A stretch of 64,000 nucleotides of DNA from Thiodiazotropha sp040506195 (GTDB taxonomy: Bacteria > Pseudomonadota > Gammaproteobacteria > Chromatiales > Chromatiaceae). Position 1 is the first letter of the stretch, and each line of letters opens with the position of its first letter. The DNA is taken from NCBI GenBank assembly GCA_040506195.1, contig JBEVXH010000012.1:51441-115440 (forward strand), read 5' to 3'. The notes beneath the pieces were generated by a model that worked only from the letters and a program-made list of their open reading frames with translations, did no database searches and was not told where the DNA came from. Shown piece after piece: positions 41,392 to 50,921 of this stretch. The position numbers were made by a program, and so were the translations under genes.

Positions 41392-43685
41392 TACTTCTTG
41401 GCATACTTGCGCATCAAACCGGGCACATCCACGATCAAGGCTATTTTACCGTCGCCGGTGATTGTGGCGCCGGCCATACCGTCCAGGCCCTGCAGTAGTG
41501 CGCCAAGTGGTTTGATCACAACCTCTTCCTGACCGATCAGGTGGTCGACTACCAGACCGACCTGGATATTCCCTACATTGACGATCACAACATGTCCTTT
41601 TGACCTGTCTTCATCACTGATCGGTTTGTCCGGAATCAGCCAGTTACGCAGATAAAAGAGTGGCAGAGCACGCTCGCGAACCATGATTGTCAACTGGCCA
41701 TCCACCACATTGGTGCGTTTCAGATTGAGATTGAATATTTCAACCACACTGGCCAGGGGCAGTGCGAAGGGCTGCTGCCCCAAAACCACCATCAAAGTGG
41801 GCAGTATAGCCAGCGTCAAGGGCAGTTTGATTATAATGATGCTGCCCTGGCCCCATTCGGAATCGATCTCAACCGAGCCGTTCATCTGGGCAATCCGGGT
41901 CTTCACCACATCCATGCCGACACCACGCCCCGAGACGTCGGAGATTTCGGTTTTTGTGGAAAATCCAGGTGCGAAAATAAGATTGAAACACTCCTTGTCG
42001 TCAAGACGGGCGGCCGCCTCGCTATCCATCATGCCTTTCTCTACAGCCTTTTTGCGCAGCACTTCCGGATCCATGCCTTTTCCGTCATCGGCGATGGAAA
42101 GCAGAATGTGATCGCCTTCCTGGGCAGCGGACAGCACCACCCTGCCCCGCTTCGGTTTGCCTTTCTCCTCACGTTCATCCGGCAGCTCGATGCCATGATC
42201 TACAGAATTGCGGACCAGATGGACCAGGGGATCGGCCAAGGCCTCGACGAGGTTTTTATCAAGATCGGTCTCCTCACCCACCATTTCGAGATCGATCTCT
42301 TTTTTCAGACTCCGCGCCAGATCACGCACCACCCGCGGAAAGCGCCCGAAGACCTTTTTAATCGGCTGCATCCGTGTCTTCATGACTGCCAATTGCAGGT
42401 CGGAAGTCACCACGTCCAGATTACCCACCGCGTTGGCCACGTCCTCATCGTTCATGGTGGCCTTCAGTGTCGCCAGTCGGTTACGCACCAGCACCAGCTC
42501 CCCCACCATATTCATGATATCGTCGAGCCTTTGGGTGTCCACACGGACAGAGGTTTCGGCTGCAGGCTTGCTGGCGGCAGCCTTGGGTTGCTTGGGCGCT
42601 GCTTTCGGTTTCGCCTTTGCGGCAGCTTTTTTGGCTGGCTTGGTTTTTGCCTTAGCCGCCGGCTTTTTCGCTGGTTTGGCGGTGCTCTTAGGGGCTGCCT
42701 TTTGCACCGGCTGTCCCGCTTTTTTATCCTTGGCCGCGTCATCCGTCTTAATCTTGTTCGGATCAAATTTTCCCGAACCGTGGATCTGGTCCAGTAGATC
42801 CTCAAACTCATCTTCGGAGATTTCGTCGTCACCAACAGAGGGTTTATCAGATACTTTCGGTTTGTCCGTATCCTTGGCGGGTGCTTGCTCCGCGCTCAGC
42901 TTATCAGTGTTGAATTTGCCCTCACCATGTATCTCATCGAGCAGGGCCTCGAACTCGTCCTCTGTGATATCGTCGGATGCTGCAGGTTTTTCCGCCTTGG
43001 TTTGTTCCGCTGGCTTGCCGGTGAATTTACCCTTGCCGTGCAATTCATCCAGCAGGCCTTCAAACTCATCCTCTGTGATATTGTCGTCTTTACCGGCTGG
43101 GGCGGGTTCCTGGATGGCATCCAGCAGTGTTTCGAACTCGTTATCACTGATCTCATTGGACGAGGATTGCTCTTTCACCGCAGGTGGTTCTGGCTGCGCC
43201 GACACCTCTGCATCGGCTACTGGCGCTTGCTCGTCCTGAGCGACTGTTTCATCTGACTCCGCAACCTCTTCCTCCTCAACCTCTTCCTCTTCGCCTTCCG
43301 GCACGGCATAACGGTTGAGTCGCTCGATCAGATCCCGGTCCGCGTGTTCCGGCATAACGCCTTCGCGCACCTGCTCGAACATGGCATTGACAATATCAAG
43401 CACTTCGAGCACGGAGTCCATTAAATCCGGACCCACACTGCGTTGCCCCTGGCGCAGTATATTGAAGACATCCTCAGCCCGGTGGCAAACCTCCACCAAT
43501 GGATCTATTGATAGAAACCCGGCACCGCCCTTAATGGTGTGAAAGCCTCTAAATACGGCATTCAGCAGATCGAAATCATCAGGTTGCTGCTCCAGATCCA
43601 CTAACTGCTCACTGAGCAGCTCGAGAATCTCTCCAGCCTCGACCAAAAAATCCTGAAGGATTTCGTCGTTGACATCGATGCTCAT
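41388..43685 (-). CDS. cheA: Chemotaxis histidine kinase CheA with repeated acidic linker motif
   Basis: A 765-residue CheA: HPt domain with phospho-His49 (FHTIKGGAGF); a long linker with four copies of an EFE-x-LLD motif (residues ~177-192, 202-221, 239-258 and 288-307, three ending in HG-x-GKF); a Lys/Ala/Pro-rich stretch (~309-378); a dimerisation helix (VGELVLVRNRL); a catalytic core (LVRNSVDHGIE, ADDGKGMD, GRGVGMDVVK); and a CheW-like regulatory domain. A canonical P2 CheY-binding domain is not obvious, so the repeats may replace it. It is central to the polar chemotaxis system. Confidence 0.94.
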   Translation of the reverse strand: MSIDVNDEILQDFLVEAGEILELLSEQLVDLEQQPDDFDLLNAVFRGFHTIKGGAGFLSIDPLVEVCHRAEDVFNILRQGQRSVGPDLMDSVLEVLDIVNAMFEQVREGVMPEHADRDLIERLNRYAVPEGEEEEVEEEEVAESDETVAQDEQAPVADAEVSAQPEPPAVKEQSSSNEISDNEFETLLDAIQEPAPAGKDDNITEDEFEGLLDELHGKGKFTGKPAEQTKAEKPAASDDITEDEFEALLDEIHGEGKFNTDKLSAEQAPAKDTDKPKVSDKPSVGDDEISEDEFEDLLDQIHGSGKFDPNKIKTDDAAKDKKAGQPVQKAAPKSTAKPAKKPAAKAKTKPAKKAAAKAKPKAAPKQPKAAASKPAAETSVRVDTQRLDDIMNMVGELVLVRNRLATLKATMNDEDVANAVGNLDVVTSDLQLAVMKTRMQPIKKVFGRFPRVVRDLARSLKKEIDLEMVGEETDLDKNLVEALADPLVHLVRNSVDHGIELPDEREEKGKPKRGRVVLSAAQEGDHILLSIADDGKGMDPEVLRKKAVEKGMMDSEAAARLDDKECFNLIFAPGFSTKTEISDVSGRGVGMDVVKTRIAQMNGSVEIDSEWGQGSIIIIKLPLTLAILPTLMVVLGQQPFALPLASVVEIFNLNLKRTNVVDGQLTIMVRERALPLFYLRNWLIPDKPISDEDRSKGHVVIVNVGNIQVGLVVDHLIGQEEVVIKPLGALLQGLDGMAGATITGDGKIALIVDVPGLMRKYAKKY

Positions 43686-43756
43686 CTAATGCTCCCGGTA
43701 AATCACCGAACTTTATCGATTGTTGATTAAATCTATATCGGTCCTTACCTGTATAA

Positions 43757-44491
43757 CTAAAATCCCAGGCTGGAGAGCAGATCGTCCACATCGTCCTGGC
43801 TTGTCACTTGGTCTCCCTGATCCAGTCCCGGTATAGCCGGCCCCGCAAGCTCATCATTAGCATTTTTTTTCTGTTCAGGATCGTCCAGCTTGCTGCCGGT
43901 AATACGCACCAGCATGACAAGTTTCTCTTCGACATCATGGACCAGGGTGATGACCTTGCGAATGATTTGGCCGGTGAGATCCTGAAAATCCTGGGCCAAC
44001 AGCACTTCCGAAAGGTTTTTATGCAGCTCACCGGCATCCGTCCCGGTACTCTGTAAAAAACTCGAAAGCGTGCTGCTAAGCTCCTTGAAATCATTCTTAT
44101 TGAGCAGTCGGGAACGCAGTTTGTCCCACTGTTCCGCGAGCTCTGCAGACTGTTGTTCGATATTCTCAATCAGCGGGATACTCTTTTCAACCGCCGTCAA
44201 GGTGCGATTTGCGGATTGTTCGGTCATGGTAATGACATAGGTGAGCCGCTCCTTGGCATCGGGTATTTCCACATTCGTCATGTCAGAGATACGGGCATCG
44301 AGCAGGAAGCCGTTTATGGCATCATGCAGTTCACGTGTGAGACGACCCACCTCTTGAAACAGGTCATCATTTTTCTCTGCCTGCGTCAGACTTGAAATCA
44401 AACGCTCGGATTCCGCATCATCACCGGCTTCCAGGCTGATAACGAGGGACTTTGCAATCTCTAATCGTTGTTGGTTATCTGATTGTCCCAT
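43757..44491 (-). CDS. cheZ: Chemotaxis phosphatase CheZ
   Basis: A 244-residue CheZ. It has a long coiled coil with the catalytic region LAQDFQDLTGQIIRKVI (the Asp and Gln that contact CheY-P) and a C-terminal CheY-binding tail (QDDVDDLLSSLGF). It dephosphorylates CheY-P. It lies 25 bases behind cheY. Confidence 0.93.
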   Translation of the reverse strand: MGQSDNQQRLEIAKSLVISLEAGDDAESERLISSLTQAEKNDDLFQEVGRLTRELHDAINGFLLDARISDMTNVEIPDAKERLTYVITMTEQSANRTLTAVEKSIPLIENIEQQSAELAEQWDKLRSRLLNKNDFKELSSTLSSFLQSTGTDAGELHKNLSEVLLAQDFQDLTGQIIRKVITLVHDVEEKLVMLVRITGSKLDDPEQKKNANDELAGPAIPGLDQGDQVTSQDDVDDLLSSLGF

Positions 44492-44516
44492 TTTCTACTC
44501 CAGGCCCAGTCTCAAC

Positions 44517-44900
44517 TTAACCCACGCGTTCGAAGATCTTATTGATCTTCTCTTCCAAGGTCGTGGCGGTGAATGGTTTGACGACATAGCCATTCACACC
44601 TGCCTGCGCCGCTTCAATGATCTGCTCTCGTTTCGACTCCGCCGTTACCATCAATACCGGCAATGCGGCCAACTTCTCATCGGCCCTTACGGCTTTCAGC
44701 AGATCGATGCCGGTCATCCCCGGCATATTCCAGTCTGAAACGAGAAAATCGAAATTCCCGCTCTGTAACATAGGTAGCGCGGTAAGACCATCATCCGCCT
44801 CCTGGGTGTTGTTAAACCCAAGATCGCGCAACAGATTCTTGATAATTCGCCGCATGGTGGAAAAATCGTCCACAATGAGGATCTTCATATTCTTGTCCAA
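44517..44900 (-). CDS. cheY: Chemotaxis response regulator CheY
   Basis: I choose the TTG at 44900, spaced correctly behind GGAGG, giving MDKNMKILIVDDFSTMRR... of 127 residues, the usual CheY length; longer frames read into the ribosome site. Receiver motifs are all present: acidic pair DD, phospho-Asp in FLVSDWNMPG, Thr in VTAESKRE and Lys in VVKPFTA. It binds FliM (encoded in this cluster) to reverse the motor. Confidence 0.93.
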   Translation of the reverse strand: MDKNMKILIVDDFSTMRRIIKNLLRDLGFNNTQEADDGLTALPMLQSGNFDFLVSDWNMPGMTGIDLLKAVRADEKLAALPVLMVTAESKREQIIEAAQAGVNGYVVKPFTATTLEEKINKIFERVG

Positions 44901-44955
44901 TGCTACCTCCATCCTGTTACCGCTGATAACCAATCAGCAGATCACAGGCCAACCA

Positions 44956-45708
44956 TTACTCTTCGTCATGTACCAATGAGAGCCAATCTGTCAAACGCGA
45001 CCGCAAACGCAGTGTGGCCTGACTGTGTATTTGGCAAACCCTGGACTCACTGACACCCAGTACATGCCCTATCTCACGAAGATTCATCTCATCATCGTAA
45101 TACATGGCAATAACCAGCCGTTCGCGATCAGGCAAACCGGCAATTGCTTCCGCCAATGCCTTCTTGAAGGCATCTTTCTGTAAACCGTCAAACGGAGTAT
45201 CTGCTAATCCTTCCCGTGCAACGGGAAAGCCATCACTCACCGCAGTCAACTCATCCAGACTGAATATGCGGCATCCTGTCGAATCCCGCAGAATCTGGTG
45301 ATACTCCTCCAGGCTCATGTCCAAGGCTTCGGCCACTTCAACATCACGTGCGTCTCGGCCTTCATAGTTCTCGATTTCCCTCATCGCCTCTGCAACCATG
45401 CGTGCCTTGCGATGAACAGAACGTGGCGTCCAGTCACTGCGCCGGATCTCGTCCAGCATCGCGCCGCGAATACGGATACCCGCATAGGTCTCAAAACTGG
45501 CGCCCTGAGTGGGATCATAGTTTCTACTCGCCTCGAGCAGACCCAGCATCCCCGCCTGAATCAGATCATCCGCCTGAACATTCGGTGGCAGCCGATTCAT
45601 CAAGTGATAGGCAATCCTTTTCACCAGTCCGGCGTGTTGATCCACCAGATCATCAAAGTTCTGTTGTTGCTGCATGGCGGTGTATGTCGCTAAACCGCTC
45701 ACCGTCAT
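44956..45708 (-). CDS. fliA: Flagellar sigma factor FliA (sigma-28)
   Basis: A 250-residue sigma-28: region 2 (GLLEASRNYDPTQGASFETYAGIRIRGAM, seen here in part), region 3 and region 4 helix-turn-helix (MNLREIGHVLGVSESRVCQI). It drives late flagellar and chemotaxis genes. It overlaps fleN by 4 bases at its start and lies 55 bases upstream of cheY. Confidence 0.94.
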   Translation of the reverse strand: MTVSGLATYTAMQQQQNFDDLVDQHAGLVKRIAYHLMNRLPPNVQADDLIQAGMLGLLEASRNYDPTQGASFETYAGIRIRGAMLDEIRRSDWTPRSVHRKARMVAEAMREIENYEGRDARDVEVAEALDMSLEEYHQILRDSTGCRIFSLDELTAVSDGFPVAREGLADTPFDGLQKDAFKKALAEAIAGLPDRERLVIAMYYDDEMNLREIGHVLGVSESRVCQIHSQATLRLRSRLTDWLSLVHDEE

Positions 45709-46592
45709 ATCTCCCCGTATTGGCTAGAAAATTGGATCAATCGCTCGACGAAAAACTGCAAATCACCGCTGACACCCGAGGGTACAGGCCAGTTATCGGC
45801 CTTTTTGGCCAAATTCTTGAATGCCTGTGATACCCGTGAGCGCGGATAGGCCTCGACAACGGGTTTTTGACTTCTTACAGCTTTCCGCAGTTGTTCGTCA
45901 TATGGGATGCTGCCCATGTAGTTCAGCATAACGTCCAGGTATTGATCGGTTACCCGGCACATTTTATTGTAAAGGTCCCGCCCCTCCTGCACGCTCTTCA
46001 CCATATTCGCCAGGATACGGAAACGACTGATTCCGTGTTCCCGGTTCAGTAACTTGATGATCGCATAAGCGTCCGTGATCGATGCAGGCTCATCACAAAC
46101 CACAACAATCTGTTCCTGCGCCGCACGACTGAAACTGATCACCAGATCTGAAATGCCGGCCGCCGTGTCGATCAACAAAACGTCCACATCATTGGCCACT
46201 TCGCTGAAGGCATGGATCAACCCGGCATTCTCGGCGGGCGTCATTTCAGCCATCTGCTGGATACCGGAGGCGCCAGGCACAACCCTCATGCCTTTGGGCC
46301 CGGTCACCATGACATCTTCCAGAGAGCATTCACCCTGCATGACATGGGATAGATTTCGCTCCGCATGCAAACCGAGGATCACATCCAGGTTTGCCAGTCC
46401 CAGATCGGCATCAAGCAGCATTACCCGACGGCCGAGTTCGGCGAATGCAACGCCCAGATTGGCTGATATACTGGTTTTTCCAACCCCCCCTTTACCACCG
46501 GTGACCGCAATCACTCTCACTGGTTCCGGGTTGATCATCCTGCGTAACCCTGTCGCCTGATCTTCGATCTGTTCAGACATGTGCATAGTCAT
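45705..46592 (-). CDS. fleN: MinD-like ATPase FleN/FlhG controlling flagellar number
   Basis: A 295-residue ParA/MinD ATPase: AVTGGKGGVGKTSISANLG (deviant Walker A), LLDADLGLANLDV, and VLLIDTAAG (Walker B). A short N-terminal helix (TGLRRMIN) resembles the FlhF-stimulating motif. It counts polar flagella and restrains FleQ in Pseudomonas. Its start overlaps the end of flhF by 20 bases. Confidence 0.93.
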   Translation of the reverse strand: MTMHMSEQIEDQATGLRRMINPEPVRVIAVTGGKGGVGKTSISANLGVAFAELGRRVMLLDADLGLANLDVILGLHAERNLSHVMQGECSLEDVMVTGPKGMRVVPGASGIQQMAEMTPAENAGLIHAFSEVANDVDVLLIDTAAGISDLVISFSRAAQEQIVVVCDEPASITDAYAIIKLLNREHGISRFRILANMVKSVQEGRDLYNKMCRVTDQYLDVMLNYMGSIPYDEQLRKAVRSQKPVVEAYPRSRVSQAFKNLAKKADNWPVPSGVSGDLQFFVERLIQFSSQYGEI

Positions 46593-47856
46593 TCATTCCC
46601 CCGAAAGCCATCGCCAGATACTCCTCATCCGGACTGCTGCCCATCAGCTCGGACAGCTCAACCGCCTGTTTCATCAACCTGTCTGCGTGGACGTTTTGAA
46701 TATCCTCCGGTACCCGCTGACCGTCAGTCACGAAGGCCAGCGGCAGTTTTGCATCGAGAGCGGCGGACAACACACCCCCGAGCGAGGCGGCCTCATCCAT
46801 CTTGGTCAGGATGACACCGATAGGTTTCACGATATTGAACGCTTGGATTGCGTGACTCAGGGCCGAGCGTTGGGTGGTTGCGGAGAGGGTCAACAAAGAT
46901 TTAACGGGATGATTACCCTTGTGCAGCAACGCCAGGCGCTCTGTCAGCTTGAGGTCTCTCTGCCCCATACCGGCGGTATCTATCAAAACCAAACGTTTTT
47001 CCGCGAAGGCATGCAGGGCATTGTTGAGCTCTTCCGGCGAGGTGACGCTGCGAACCGGCACATCCAGGATTCGGCCATAGTTCTGCAGCTGCTCCTGAGC
47101 ACCGATCCGGTAACTGTCGGCCGAAATCAGGGCAAGATGGCGATTGCCGTGACGCAGGCAGAATCTGGCAGCCAGCTTGGCTATAGTGGTGGTCTTTCCG
47201 ACGCCGGTTGGTCCCACCAGCGCAAGGGTGCCGCCTTCATCGAGCAGGTCCTTTTTTATAACCGGTATTTCCGCACCGAGCTGGGTCAAGGCCTGACGCC
47301 ATGCCTGCTCGGGTGTTTCGGCATCTTCCACACGATATGCCAGTTCCTTACAGTGACCCGTATCCAGCCCCAATGCCATCAGTCGGCGGATTAAATCCTG
47401 TGTCTGGGGTCGACGATGCCCAAGGTCGCGCCAAGTCAACTCAGAGAGTTCGTTCTCCATCATCCGACGCAATGCCTGCATCTCCCGACGCATCTCTCTC
47501 AATACCGGATCCTGACTCCATTCGACCCGGGGCTGCTCCTGTCTCTGACTTGATTTGGTGTCTTGATAATCTTGCTTGGGTATTACAGATTGTTCGACAT
47601 CGCTGCTGGTTGCATAGGCTGTTCTGGCCGCAGCAGACAGGGTCGTGCTGTCTTCAGACAGTGATCGGGATGCGGGTTCGATGGCGGTTGGCTGGGTAGC
47701 ATTGAATGCGGATTCGTCATAATCCGCCGCAGCCACCAGTTCTATCCCGCCCTGCACGTTCTTGTTGGAGAGAATGACAGCATCCGCACCCAGCACCTCT
47801 CGCACCTGGCGCAGAGCCTGCCGCATGTCAGAGGCAAAAAAACGTCGTATCTTCAT
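46573..47856 (-). CDS. flhF: Signal-recognition-like GTPase FlhF
   Basis: A 427-residue SRP-type GTPase: N-terminal region (MKIRRFFASDMRQALRQVRE), a variable linker, an NG domain with LVGPTGVGKTTTIAKLAA (G1), ISADSYRIGAQEQL, LIDTAGMGQRD (G3) and LTKMDEAASLGG (G4). It sets the polar position of the flagellum. A sigma-54-type promoter lies upstream at 48003-48018. Confidence 0.94.
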   Translation of the reverse strand: MKIRRFFASDMRQALRQVREVLGADAVILSNKNVQGGIELVAAADYDESAFNATQPTAIEPASRSLSEDSTTLSAAARTAYATSSDVEQSVIPKQDYQDTKSSQRQEQPRVEWSQDPVLREMRREMQALRRMMENELSELTWRDLGHRRPQTQDLIRRLMALGLDTGHCKELAYRVEDAETPEQAWRQALTQLGAEIPVIKKDLLDEGGTLALVGPTGVGKTTTIAKLAARFCLRHGNRHLALISADSYRIGAQEQLQNYGRILDVPVRSVTSPEELNNALHAFAEKRLVLIDTAGMGQRDLKLTERLALLHKGNHPVKSLLTLSATTQRSALSHAIQAFNIVKPIGVILTKMDEAASLGGVLSAALDAKLPLAFVTDGQRVPEDIQNVHADRLMKQAVELSELMGSSPDEEYLAMAFGGMNDYAHV

Positions 47857-48002
47857 AGTCCGCTATCCCCGGCGGTTACTCTGGGTCGAGCTTGCGCCTG
47901 TCAACCTGCTTATCCACTCTCCGGCTTTATTATTACGCTACCGGACTCAAGCCGGTACTGCGTTGAAGCCAATCGCTCCCATCAGGGGCTCAACACGATT
48001 AT

Positions 48003-48018
48003 TGCAATAACTGTTCCA
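48003..48018 (-). promoter_or_regulatory. Sigma-54-type promoter upstream of flhF
   Basis: The minus strand reads TGGAACAGTTATTGCA: GG and GC separated by 10 bases, near the TGGCAC-N5-TTGCA consensus. It lies about 150 bases before the flhF start. The surrounding 47857-48366 has no supported gene. Confidence 0.5.
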
Positions 48019-48366
48019 ATCCTTAACACACCAGGAATGGCAAGATTTTTTTACCTTTAATACAACAGGTTGGAATGACAGCTGAATATAGATGCTGTAC
48101 CGGCGGACCTCAAGCAGACGCCGGTCTCTTGACTCCCTGCCTCGATCCGCCAAGGATTCGGCACTGCCCGGGTTGTGAATAAGGTTCCTTGTTCCGATAC
48201 AGAAAATCGGCAGGATCTGCATAGCGCATCGAAGTCACAGCTAAACCATCCGGTATGAGCGAGGCCTGCCGGAACAGCCGGGATGTGTCCGGGCAGACGC
48301 CACATCCCGCAGCCTCAACGACAATAGACAGGAACAAGCAGTCAGTATTGGACAATCAGAGGTGTT

Positions 48367-48702
48367 TCACCTGGCGTCAGCAATTGCCTGGGTGACTGTT
48401 TTGATTTCAGCGCTCCTGCGATACTGCTCCAGTGATATGACTTTCTGTTGCCGCAGATATTTCAGGTCAAATTGCGCACCACACGAAGCAAGGATAAAGA
48501 TGAGCGCCTCCGCACGTTCTCTACTCACCAGTTCCAGCGTACATGACTCTCCGTTTAGCAGCGATTCAGCCGCACGGTTTAGCGCCATACCGCGCAAACA
48601 GGTGCAATGGTAGAGTCTTTGACAGTAATCGAGATGTGACCAGTTTTCTCTACTCAGCCAAGCACACTCGTCTGACCACCCCTTTATAATTAACTTGATC
48701 AT
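48367..48702 (-). CDS. Hypothetical protein between flhA and flhF
   Basis: A 111-residue frame from an ATG. It is rich in Leu, Cys and Arg (CQRLYHCTCLRGMALNRAAE, and ILASCGAQFDLKYL) with five cysteines in all. I do not recognise it. Strand and place in the flagellar cluster favour coding, but the codon pattern and weak ribosome site leave doubt. Confidence 0.4.
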   Translation of the reverse strand: MIKLIIKGWSDECAWLSRENWSHLDYCQRLYHCTCLRGMALNRAAESLLNGESCTLELVSRERAEALIFILASCGAQFDLKYLRQQKVISLEQYRRSAEIKTVTQAIADAR

Positions 48703-48828
48703 TTGATAAGTCCTTACTGAGGTCGAGCGCCAGCCACCCCTCCAGACACCACCTCAGATCATGCTCCTGCCGTCACTATCTCATATTCGGCTGTTGGCGG
48801 CCAACTCTGGCAACAGCTACGCGCACCA

Positions 48829-50919
48829 TCAATCACCGTTTGCCGTATTGCCGATTGTTGTAACCACCTTGATCTGTCGATTGTCGGGTATTTCGTTGTA
48901 GGAAAGAATATGCATCCCGGGAGCCGCATGCTTGGCGAAGCGAGCCATCCAGGGCCTGATCGGCGCTGCGACCAACAGCACACCCTCCTGCCCATGGGCC
49001 TCCATTGCCGCAGAGGTTTCGGATAGCGCATTCTGCAATCTCTCCGCCAGGCCCGGTTCAAAGCCCGCCTGCCCCTCTTCAGAAGCCTGCAGGGTTCTTT
49101 GCAACAGTTGCTCCAGGCTCGGCTCCAGCACAGCCACCGGTATCTCCTCGGAAGTACCGATCAATTGCTGCACGATTCCCCGCGACAGCGCAACCCGGAC
49201 AGAAGCCGTCAAGGCCGCCGGATCCTGAGTTCTTTGTGACTGCTCCGCCAGTGTTTCTGCAATGGTACGGAAATCACGGATGAGTACATGCTCCGTCAGC
49301 AGGTTCTGCAAAATCTTTGTCACCACACTCAATGAAAGCGCCTTCGGAACCAGGTCTTCCACCAGTTTCGGTGCGGTCCTGCCCAGCATATCCAGGAGCT
49401 GCTGTGTCTCTTCATGGCCCATCAGTTCGTTGGCATGGGACTGTAGGATTTCACTCAGATGGGTGGCGACCACGGTACTGGCATCCACCACGGTATAACC
49501 CAGGGTCTGTGCATGATCCTTCTGATCCGGATCGATCCAGACCGCATCCAGACCGAAGGTTGGATCCTTGGTGACCGTACCCTGTAACTCACCGAATACC
49601 TGCCCTGGATTGATCGCCAGCTCACGATCGGGAAAGATATCCGCCAATGCCACAGAGACACCATTGATCGAGATTCGATAGCCGTTGGGATTGAGATCCA
49701 GATTGTCGCGAATATGCACCGAAGGGATAAGGAAGCCAATCTCTTGCGAGAGCTTGCGCCTGACACCCTTAATGCGATTCATCAGCTGCCCGCCCTGATT
49801 GCGATCAACCAACGGGATCAGACGATAGCCCACTTCGAGTCCTATCAGATCGACCGGCTGCACATCCTCCCAGCTCAGTTCACGCTGCTCCGGTTGCTCC
49901 ACCGGTTCTTCTATGACCGGTTCTTCCACCGGTTTCATCTGACGTTGCCAGATCATCCATGCGCCAGCCGCCGCAGCTGCTGCCAGGGTAAGAAACGCAA
50001 AGTTGGGCATTCCCGGAATGATACCCATCAGAAACAGCACTGATGCCGCTACCGATAACGCCTTGGGACTGCTGAATAGCTGACTGACGATCTGTCCGCC
50101 GACATCCTGGCTGCTGGCTACACGGGTGACAATGATCGCAGCCGATGTGGAAAGTAACAGTGAGGGGATCTGCGCCACCAAACCGTCACCGATGGTCAGC
50201 AGCACATAGTTCTGCAACGCCGTGGAGAAATCAAGCCCGTGCTGGGCCATACCGATGGAAAGACCGCCTATTATATTGATGAAGAGGATCAGAATCCCGG
50301 CGATAGCATCACCACGAACAAACTTACTCGCACCATCCATAGCACCGTAAAAGTCAGCTTCACGGGCGACATCCTCACGCCGTGTCCTGGCCTCATCCTG
50401 ATCGATAAGACCGGAATTGAGGTCGGCGTCGATTGCCATCTGTTTTCCGGGCATCGCGTCCAGGGTGAAACGTGCACTGACCTCGGAGACTCGACCCGCA
50501 CCCTTGGTCACAACCACAAAATTGATGATCACCAGGATCAGAAAGACCACCAGGCCGACAGCATAGTTACCACCAATGACAAAGGCGCCAAAGGCTTCAA
50601 TCACTTTACCGGCGGCATCACCACCGGTATGGCCTTCCAACAGAACCACCCGGGTGGATGCCACGTTGAGGGCAAGACGCAGCAGCGTGGCAATCAGCAG
50701 CATGCTGGGAAAAACCGAGAATTCGAGGGGTCGGCGAGTGTAGACCACCACCAGCATCACCACCAGAGAGAGGGTGATGTTGAAAGTAAAGAATATATCC
50801 AATGCAATCGGTGGCAACGGAATCACGATCATCGTCAACAACATCAACAGCATGATTGGCGCACCCAGCCCGCGTGCGCCTGTTTGTCTGACATTGTCGA
50901 GGATTGCTGTGGCGTCCAT
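48829..50919 (-). CDS. flhA: Flagellar type III export gate protein FlhA
   Basis: A 696-residue FlhA: eight N-terminal TM helices with the FHIPEP-type loop (DAMPGKQMAIDADLNSGLI near 160) and a large cytoplasmic domain (from ~350) that docks export substrates. It is the nonameric ring of the export gate with FlhB and FliPQR. Its start is 3 bases from the flhB stop. Confidence 0.95.
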   Translation of the reverse strand: MDATAILDNVRQTGARGLGAPIMLLMLLTMIVIPLPPIALDIFFTFNITLSLVVMLVVVYTRRPLEFSVFPSMLLIATLLRLALNVASTRVVLLEGHTGGDAAGKVIEAFGAFVIGGNYAVGLVVFLILVIINFVVVTKGAGRVSEVSARFTLDAMPGKQMAIDADLNSGLIDQDEARTRREDVAREADFYGAMDGASKFVRGDAIAGILILFINIIGGLSIGMAQHGLDFSTALQNYVLLTIGDGLVAQIPSLLLSTSAAIIVTRVASSQDVGGQIVSQLFSSPKALSVAASVLFLMGIIPGMPNFAFLTLAAAAAAGAWMIWQRQMKPVEEPVIEEPVEQPEQRELSWEDVQPVDLIGLEVGYRLIPLVDRNQGGQLMNRIKGVRRKLSQEIGFLIPSVHIRDNLDLNPNGYRISINGVSVALADIFPDRELAINPGQVFGELQGTVTKDPTFGLDAVWIDPDQKDHAQTLGYTVVDASTVVATHLSEILQSHANELMGHEETQQLLDMLGRTAPKLVEDLVPKALSLSVVTKILQNLLTEHVLIRDFRTIAETLAEQSQRTQDPAALTASVRVALSRGIVQQLIGTSEEIPVAVLEPSLEQLLQRTLQASEEGQAGFEPGLAERLQNALSETSAAMEAHGQEGVLLVAAPIRPWMARFAKHAAPGMHILSYNEIPDNRQIKVVTTIGNTANGD

Positions 50920-50921
50920 TG

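Noticed and set aside
42208..43239. 343-codon plus-strand open frame, serine-rich
   Set aside because: It is antisense to cheA, whose product has unmistakable domains throughout; the frame reflects the composition of the CheA linker.
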